Below, piece by piece: positions 31,350 to 35,876 of a stretch of 35,876 bases of DNA. The DNA is from an uncultured Oscillospiraceae bacterium (lineage in GTDB: Bacteria > Bacillota > Clostridia > Oscillospirales > Oscillospiraceae). Location of the stretch: positions 1 to 35,876 of the forward strand of contig CAJTWF010000031.1 of the NCBI GenBank assembly GCA_910579965.1, given 5' to 3'. The stretch's first letter is position 1. Each line of letters starts with the position of its first letter. The position numbers and the translations under genes were made by a program. The notes beneath the pieces were generated by a model. The model searched no databases. It was not told where the DNA came from and saw only the letters and a list, made by a program, of their open reading frames with translations.

Positions 31350-32078
31350 ATGGAGGAACCAAGATATAAGAGAGTGCTGCTGAAAATCAGCGGCGAGGCC
31401 CTGGCGGGAGAGCGCCATTTCGGCCTGGATTTCGACGTGATCGGCCGTGTGTGCGACGCTGTCAAGGAGGCTGTGGACATGGGCGTCCAGGTGGGCGTCG
31501 TGGTGGGCGGCGGCAACTTCTGGCGGGGCGTGAAGGACGGCGGCGGCCGGATGGAGCGCACCAGGGCGGACCACATGGGCATGATGGCCACGGTGATGAA
31601 CGCCCTGGCTGTGGCGGACGTGCTGGAGAGCCGCGGCGTGGCAGCCCGGGTGCAGACCGCCGTGGAGATGCGCGCCGTGGCGGAGCCCTATGTCCGGGGC
31701 CGGGCCATCCACCACCTGGAGAAGGGGAGGGTGGTCATCTTCGGCTGCGGCACCGGCAGCCCCTTCTTCTCCACGGATACCGCCGCCGTGCTGCGGGCCG
31801 CGGAGATTGAGGCGGACGTGATTTTGCTGGCCAAGAACGTGGATGGCGTGTACAGCGCGGACCCGGTGAAGGACCCCGGCGCGGTGAAGTACGACGCCAT
31901 CTCCTACGACGACGTGCTCTCCCAGCATCTGGCGGTTATGGACGCCACCGCCACCAGCCTGTCCATGGACAACCGCATCCCCGTGCTGCTGTTTGCCCTG
32001 AAGGACCCCTACAATATTATTCGCGCACTGAAGGGCGAGAAGATCGGTACAATTGTGAAGGAGGATATCACGAAATGA
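31350..32078 (+). CDS. pyrH: UMP kinase
   Basis: Phosphorylates UMP to UDP; bacterial PyrH is a hexameric amino-acid-kinase-fold enzyme regulated by GTP and UTP. The 242-residue product has KISGEAL at 12-18, GGGNFWRG at 53-60 and the NVDGVYSADP segment near 167-176. I prefer ATG 31350: it has GCGGAGGAG 6 nt upstream, it gives the usual family N-terminus (a few residues before YKRVLLKISGEAL), and it leaves a normal leader behind the predicted promoter. An in-frame ATG at 31317 would add a Lys/Glu-rich 11-residue tail. The stop overlaps frr by 4 nt. Confidence 0.95.
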   Translation: MEEPRYKRVLLKISGEALAGERHFGLDFDVIGRVCDAVKEAVDMGVQVGVVVGGGNFWRGVKDGGGRMERTRADHMGMMATVMNALAVADVLESRGVAARVQTAVEMRAVAEPYVRGRAIHHLEKGRVVIFGCGTGSPFFSTDTAAVLRAAEIEADVILLAKNVDGVYSADPVKDPGAVKYDAISYDDVLSQHLAVMDATATSLSMDNRIPVLLFALKDPYNIIRALKGEKIGTIVKEDITK

Positions 32079-32629
32079 AAACCGAGTATAAAGAATTTGA
32101 GGAAAGAATGCGCAAATCCATCAACTCAGTGGCAGCGGACTTTGCCGCCGTCCGGGCGGGCCGGGCCAACGCCTCCGTGCTGGACCGGATTATGGTGGAC
32201 TACTACGGCACTCCCACCCCCATTCACCAGATTGCCTCCATCGGCTCCCCGGATCCCCGGACCCTCACCATTCAGCCCTGGGACGCGGGCGCGGTGAAGC
32301 TGATCTGCAAGGCCATTCAGGAGTCTGATCTGGGCATCAACCCCCAGAACGACGGCAAGGTCATCCGTCTGGCCTTTCCCCAGCTCACCGAGGAGCGGCG
32401 CAAGGAGCTGGTCAAGCAGATTGCCAAATACGCCGAGGGGGGCAAGGTGGCCATCCGCAACATCCGCCGGGATGCGGTGGAGACCTTCAAGGCCCGGAAG
32501 AAGAACAGCGAGATCACTGAGGACGACATGAAGATTGCGGAGAAGGACATCCAGAAGATGACCGACGACATGTGCAAGGAGATCGACGAGCTGTTGGCGA
32601 AGAAGGAGCAGGAGCTGCTGGCGGTCTGA
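32075..32629 (+). CDS. frr: Ribosome recycling factor
   Basis: With EF-G, splits the post-termination ribosome so that subunits can be reused. The 184-residue product has the family core: RAGRANASVLD at 27-37, YYGTPTPI near 43-50, and the long C-terminal helix region (RRKELVKQ and AIRNIRRDA). The length is normal. The ATG overlaps the pyrH stop by 4 nt (ATGA), so translation is coupled. uppS follows 25 nt downstream. The order pyrH-frr-uppS-cdsA-dxr is conserved in many bacteria. Confidence 0.97.
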   Translation: MKTEYKEFEERMRKSINSVAADFAAVRAGRANASVLDRIMVDYYGTPTPIHQIASIGSPDPRTLTIQPWDAGAVKLICKAIQESDLGINPQNDGKVIRLAFPQLTEERRKELVKQIAKYAEGGKVAIRNIRRDAVETFKARKKNSEITEDDMKIAEKDIQKMTDDMCKEIDELLAKKEQELLAV

Positions 32630-32654
32630 TCCGCCGGGGCCCTTTCAGGAGCAA

Positions 32655-33413
32655 ATGAAGCTGGCATTTTGGAAAAAAAGTGATGATACGGCGGGGCAGG
32701 TGGATTTTGGCCGTCTGCCCCGCCACATCGCTGTTATATTGGATGGCAACGGCCGCTGGGCCCAGCGGCGGGGTCTGCCCCGCACGGCGGGACACAAGGT
32801 GGGCTCAGAGACCTTCCGCACCATCGCCACCTACTGCAGGGATATCGGCATTGCGTACCTGACGGTCTACGCCTTCTCCACCGAGAACTGGAGGCGGCCC
32901 CAGGACGAGGTGGATACCATCATGTCTCTGTTGAAGCGGTACCTCCTGGAGGCTATCGACACCATGGAGCGGGACAATGTGCGCCTGCGGTTCATGGGGG
33001 ACATGACGCCCCTGAGCGTGGAGCTGCGGGAGCTGGTGGACCGGTGCAACGCCATCTCAGACCGCCTGACCGGCTGCCTTTGCAGCATCTGCATCAACTA
33101 CGGCGGCCGGGCGGAGATCGTCCACGGAGCGAGAGCATTCGCCAAAGACTGTGTCGCAGGGGCTGTGAAGCCAGAGGACTTGACAGAGGAGATGTTCGAG
33201 AATTACCTCTACTCCGCCGGTATTCCCAGCCCGGATCTGCTCATCCGGCCGGGCGGGGAGCTGCGGCTGAGCAATTTCCTGCTCTGGCAGTGCGCCTACA
33301 CGGAGATCTACGTCACGGATGTGCTGTGGCCGGACTTCTCCAAGGAGGAGCTCCACCGGGCCATTGCCTCCTACCAGCGCCGGGACCGGCGCTTTGGCGG
33401 GGTGAAGCGGTAG
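32655..33413 (+). CDS. uppS: Undecaprenyl diphosphate synthase (isoprenyl transferase)
   Basis: Extends FPP by cis-condensation of IPP to make the C55 lipid carrier of peptidoglycan synthesis. The 252-residue product has the catalytic aspartate Asp30 in ILDGNGRWA, GHKVG near 46-50, and RPGGELRLSNFLLWQ near the C-terminus, the site of diphosphate and IPP binding. Family members usually have RTSGE or RPSGE there, so the Gly-Gly is a small variant. The ATG at 32655 follows CAGGAG. The enzyme uses the products of the MEP enzymes encoded elsewhere in this window. Confidence 0.95.
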   Translation: MKLAFWKKSDDTAGQVDFGRLPRHIAVILDGNGRWAQRRGLPRTAGHKVGSETFRTIATYCRDIGIAYLTVYAFSTENWRRPQDEVDTIMSLLKRYLLEAIDTMERDNVRLRFMGDMTPLSVELRELVDRCNAISDRLTGCLCSICINYGGRAEIVHGARAFAKDCVAGAVKPEDLTEEMFENYLYSAGIPSPDLLIRPGGELRLSNFLLWQCAYTEIYVTDVLWPDFSKEELHRAIASYQRRDRRFGGVKR

Positions 33414-33452
33414 GAGCCCAGCAAACGAGAGAAGAGAGGAAGGCGTTTCCCT

Positions 33453-34271
33453 ATGAAATCGAGATTACTGGTGGCCGCGGTGGGCGTACCGCTGATTTTC
33501 TGGCTGATCCTGTGGGCGCCGGTGTGGGCGTTGGCCTGGGCTCTGGCGGCGCTGTCCGGCGTCGCGGCCTATGAGCTGATGAAGTGCGCGGGGGCCACGC
33601 GTGCCGGCGGGCCGCTGTGCTGGCTGACGGTGGCCTGGGTCCTGGGGGCGGTTTTCCTCCAGTGGGCAAGGCCCGCGTGGCTGCTGCCGCTGCTGATCCT
33701 GTATTGTCTCCTGGCCTTTGGCGCGGCGGTGCGGCGGGCTGGGGAGGTGAGGTTCCACCACATCATGGCGGGCTTCTTCGCCGTGTCGGCCATCCCCTAC
33801 GCCTTCTCCTCCTTCCTGCGCCTGAGCGGGCTGGGACTCCACCGGGCCTTTCTGCTGCTGCCGCTGCTGTTCTCCTTTGCCAGCGACACGGGGGCCTTTT
33901 TCGCTGGCCGGTCCCTGGGGAAGCACAAGCTGGCCCCCCGGGTCAGCCCCCACAAGACCGTGGAGGGGGCCCTGGGCGGCCTGGCGGCCAACGCCCTGTC
34001 GGGGGCGCTCTTCGCCCTGGTGATGAACGGGGCCCTTGACTACAGCATCCCCTATCTGGCCATCGCCCTGGTGGGGCTGGCGTGCAGCGTGGTGGCCCAG
34101 CTGGGGGACCTGAGCTTTTCCCTCATCAAGCGGGAGTTCGGAATCAAGGACTACGGCCGTATCTTCTTGGAGCACGGCGGCGTGCTGGACCGGTTTGACA
34201 GCGTGCTCTTTGTGGCCCCGGCCCTGGAGGTGCTGATCCATCTGGCGGGGCTGGTGCAGAGCCATGGATAG
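33453..34271 (+). CDS. cdsA: Phosphatidate cytidylyltransferase
   Basis: Makes CDP-diacylglycerol from phosphatidic acid and CTP in the membrane. The 272-residue product has about seven or eight hydrophobic segments and the CdsA signature near the C-terminus (residues 223-249: SLIKRE, KDYGR, HGG, LDRFD). Within the signature the usual Pro-Gly before the His-Gly-Gly is replaced by Leu239-Glu240, while the catalytic Asp/Lys/His positions remain. The length is typical. The ATG at 33453 follows AGAGGAAGG. The gene ends 8 nt inside a short GNAT-like ORF. Substrate comes from PlsC (7038-7637). Confidence 0.94.
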   Translation: MKSRLLVAAVGVPLIFWLILWAPVWALAWALAALSGVAAYELMKCAGATRAGGPLCWLTVAWVLGAVFLQWARPAWLLPLLILYCLLAFGAAVRRAGEVRFHHIMAGFFAVSAIPYAFSSFLRLSGLGLHRAFLLLPLLFSFASDTGAFFAGRSLGKHKLAPRVSPHKTVEGALGGLAANALSGALFALVMNGALDYSIPYLAIALVGLACSVVAQLGDLSFSLIKREFGIKDYGRIFLEHGGVLDRFDSVLFVAPALEVLIHLAGLVQSHG

Positions 34272-34476
34272 CACAGCGCTGCGGGAGATCGCGCCGGAGC
34301 GCCGCTCGGCGGGGATCGGCGCGGCCCTGTTCCGCTATGCCCAGGAGCAGGTAAGGCACGAGGCGGCCTATATCACCCTGAGCGCGGTGTCGAAGAATTA
34401 CCGGGCGCTCCTGCGCTTCTGCGTGGAGGAGCTGGGCATGGAGCTGTGGAGCGCCAGACTGTTCAAGCGCCTATAG
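34264..34476 (+). pseudogene. Truncated GNAT acetyltransferase remnant
   Basis: A 70-residue ORF between cdsA and dxr. Residues 14-22 (RSAGIGAAL) match the acetyl-CoA-binding motif A of GNAT enzymes, and the C-terminal part, ending in LWSARLFKRL, resembles the last strand of such proteins. The N-terminal half of a GNAT domain (about 70-80 residues) is missing: the sequence upstream in this frame is the end of cdsA. It overlaps cdsA by 8 nt, has no strong SD of its own, and ends 18 nt before dxr. It is most likely the in-frame deletion remnant of a gene. A functional short protein is possible, since the frame has stayed open. Confidence 0.6.
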
Positions 34477-34494
34477 ACAAAAGGGGAGAGAGCT

Positions 34495-35685
34495 ATGACA
34501 AAGACGATTTCCCTCCTGGGCTCCACCGGCTCCATCGGCCGGCAGACCCTGGAGGTGTGCCGGGAGCTGGGAGTCCGGGTGGCGGCCCTGACGGCGGGCC
34601 GGAATATAGACCTTCTGGAGGAGCAGGCCAGGGAGTTCCGCCCCCAGCTGGCTGTGGTGTCCGAGCTGGAGCCGGCCCTGGAGCTGGCCCGGCGGCTGGA
34701 GGGGCTGCCCATTGAGGTGGCTTACGGGGTGGACGGCCTGCGCCGGGCGGCCTCCCTGGCGGAGAGCGACACGGTGGTCACCGCCGTGGTGGGCATGGCG
34801 GGGCTGTTTCCCACCCTGGCGGCCATTGAACAGGGCAAGCGGGTGGCCCTGGCCAACAAGGAGACCCTGGTGTGCGCCGGGGAGCTGGTGATGGCGGCGG
34901 CGGAGAAGTACGGCGCGGAGATCATCCCCGTGGACAGTGAGCACTCCGCCATCTTCCAGTGCCTCCAGGGCTGCCGGGACCGGCGGCCGGAGGGCGGTCA
35001 TGGGCCGGATACCGGCGGGGAGGTCCGGCGGGTGATCCTCACCTGCTCCGGCGGCCCCTTCTACGGCATGAGCCGGGCGGAGACCGCCGGCAAGACCCGC
35101 GCCGACGCCCTGCGCCACCCCAACTGGACCATGGGTGCAAAAATCACCGTGGACTGTGCCAGCCTCATGAACAAGGGGCTGGAGTTCATCGAGGCCATGC
35201 ACCTGTTCGCCATGCCCCCGGACCAGGTGAGCGTGGTGATCCACCGCCAGAGCATCATCCACTCCATGGTGGAGTTCCGGGACGGGGCGGTGCTGGCCCA
35301 GCTGGGGACGCCGGACATGCGTCTGCCCATCCGGTACGCCCTGACCTATCCCCGCCGGGGGGCCTCGGACCTGCCGGCCCTGGATCTTCTCTCCTGCCCG
35401 CCCCTGACCTTCGCGCCGCCGGACCTGGAGGCGTTTCCCTGTCTGGGGCTGGCTATGGACTGCGCCAGAACCGGCGGCGCCAGCTGCGCCGTGCTCAACG
35501 GGGCCAACGAGGCGGCGGTGGCGCTGTTTCTCCGGGAGGAGATCCCCTTCGGGCGGATCCCGGAGCTGGTGGAGGGGGCGCTGAACGCAATTTTGGTGAA
35601 ATCAAATCCCTCCCTGGAGGATATACTGGAAGCAGACCGGCTGGCCCGGGACTATGTGGCCCGGGCGGTGGGAAGAATGGCATGA
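34495..35685 (+). CDS. dxr: 1-deoxy-D-xylulose-5-phosphate reductoisomerase
   Basis: Converts DXP to MEP with NADPH, the committed step of the MEP pathway. The 396-residue product has the NADPH loop GSTGSIG at 9-15, NKET at 121-124, the metal-binding PVDSEHSA at 145-152 (Asp147, Glu149), HPNW at 208-211 and MGAKITVDCASLMNKGLE near 213-230 with Glu230. An insertion rich in Arg, Gly and Asp at about 160-178 follows the FQCLQG segment; it sits in a loop that is shorter in most members. The ATG at 34495 follows GGGGAGAG. The stop overlaps a 16-codon ORF. rseP and ispG, normally next, are not present. Confidence 0.96.
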   Translation: MTKTISLLGSTGSIGRQTLEVCRELGVRVAALTAGRNIDLLEEQAREFRPQLAVVSELEPALELARRLEGLPIEVAYGVDGLRRAASLAESDTVVTAVVGMAGLFPTLAAIEQGKRVALANKETLVCAGELVMAAAEKYGAEIIPVDSEHSAIFQCLQGCRDRRPEGGHGPDTGGEVRRVILTCSGGPFYGMSRAETAGKTRADALRHPNWTMGAKITVDCASLMNKGLEFIEAMHLFAMPPDQVSVVIHRQSIIHSMVEFRDGAVLAQLGTPDMRLPIRYALTYPRRGASDLPALDLLSCPPLTFAPPDLEAFPCLGLAMDCARTGGASCAVLNGANEAAVALFLREEIPFGRIPELVEGALNAILVKSNPSLEDILEADRLARDYVARAVGRMA

Positions 35686-35732
35686 GAAGACTGGCGGCCA
35701 TGCTGCTGGGGATTATTCTGTTTTTCGTGTAA
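35682..35732 (+). CDS. 16-residue hydrophobic ORF after dxr
   Basis: The ATG at 35682 overlaps the dxr stop (ATGA) and reads MRRLAAMLLGIILFFV before TAA. It looks like a membrane segment, such as the first helix of RseP, which usually follows dxr. No further homologous sequence is visible before the repeat at the window end. It may be a translationally coupled leader peptide or the beginning of a broken gene. It is too short to assign. Confidence 0.3.
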   Translation: MRRLAAMLLGIILFFV

Positions 35733-35825
35733 GGCCTGATTAAGAACCTGCATTCACAACATCTGAACACGGTCTGGCCGGTCTTTTTGCCGCCCCGCAT
35801 CCTCTTGTTATGTTACAGTGTCTAA

Positions 35826-35876
35826 GAGCCTGTTTAAAATCTCCCCCGCGCATGTCTTGGCGGCGTATTTTCCGCC
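35826..35876 (+). repeat. Partial copy of MITE-like element, right window end
   Basis: The first 51 bases of the element that is complete at 1874-2111, here in the same orientation, begin at GAGCC and run off the window. They are preceded by TAA, again a TNA trinucleotide. With the preceding A, the 52 bases are an exact inverted match to positions 1-52. Confidence 0.85.

Noticed and set aside
1..35876. CRISPR arrays, tRNA or rRNA genes, prophage or defence systems
   Set aside because: No regularly spaced repeats, cloverleaf-type sequences, rRNA motifs, integrase, Cas, restriction or toxin-antitoxin proteins were seen by eye on either strand.

Overview
The window looks like chromosome from a high-GC, spore-forming anaerobe of the class Clostridia, most likely Oscillospiraceae (Flavonifractor/Oscillibacter-like). 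The reasons are: GC-rich coding DNA with strong Shine-Dalgarno sites; GerW and DUF2953 sporulation-associated genes; an IspH-ribosomal-protein-S1 fusion, a clostridial hallmark; a CarD-ispD-ispF cluster; ferredoxin-type flavoproteins; and an oxygen-independent cobalamin pathway. This assignment is inference from gene content, since no marker search was possible.

Layout. (1) 1-9628, plus strand: scpB, DUF2953, gerW, a 238-bp MITE-like element, a D-Ala-D-Ala carboxypeptidase, rluB, an RpiR-type regulator, a BaiN/HI0933-type flavoprotein, cmk, plsC and ispH-rpsA. This is mostly the chromosome-segregation, envelope and translation neighbourhood that is widely conserved in Clostridia. (2) 9718-12296, minus strand: carD-ispD-ispF, and separately queH. 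(3) 12394-23105, plus strand: nine cobalamin genes, cbiA, cbiD, cbiF/cobM, cbiG, cbiH, a cbiJ-cbiE-cbiT triple fusion, cbiB, cobD and cbiP. They start from a near-consensus promoter that faces the queH promoter. (4) 23188-30255, plus strand: a small TSCPD protein, then the protein quality-control block tig, clpP, clpX, lon and engB. (5) 30350-31129, minus strand: a ferredoxin-nitroreductase. (6) 31276-35732, plus strand: pyrH, frr, uppS, cdsA, a truncated GNAT remnant, dxr and a 16-codon hydrophobic ORF, which resembles the classical pyrH-frr-uppS-cdsA-dxr-rseP cluster broken off before rseP.

Functionally, the window holds four MEP-pathway enzymes (Dxr, IspD, IspF, IspH) and UppS, which uses the resulting isoprenoid units for cell-wall lipid carrier. 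It also holds most of the corrin-ring pathway from cobalt-precorrin-3 to adenosylcobinamide phosphate. CbiK/CbiX, CbiL, CbiC, CobA, CobU and CobS are absent from the window.

The coding content is largely ordinary. The best candidates for something undescribed are non-coding. First, a small inverted-repeat element with three bulged hairpins: the one complete copy sits on the gerW stop codon, and partial copies form both window ends as an exact 52-bp inverted match, so the window is probably a contig bounded by this repeat. Second, a modular family of A/T-arm plus GC-hairpin elements at three intergenic sites (between cbiD and cobM, clpX and lon, and after engB). Third, an inverted 13-bp repeat carrying the two divergent queH/cbiA promoters. 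I saw no CRISPR array, tRNA, rRNA, prophage, toxin-antitoxin or defence genes.
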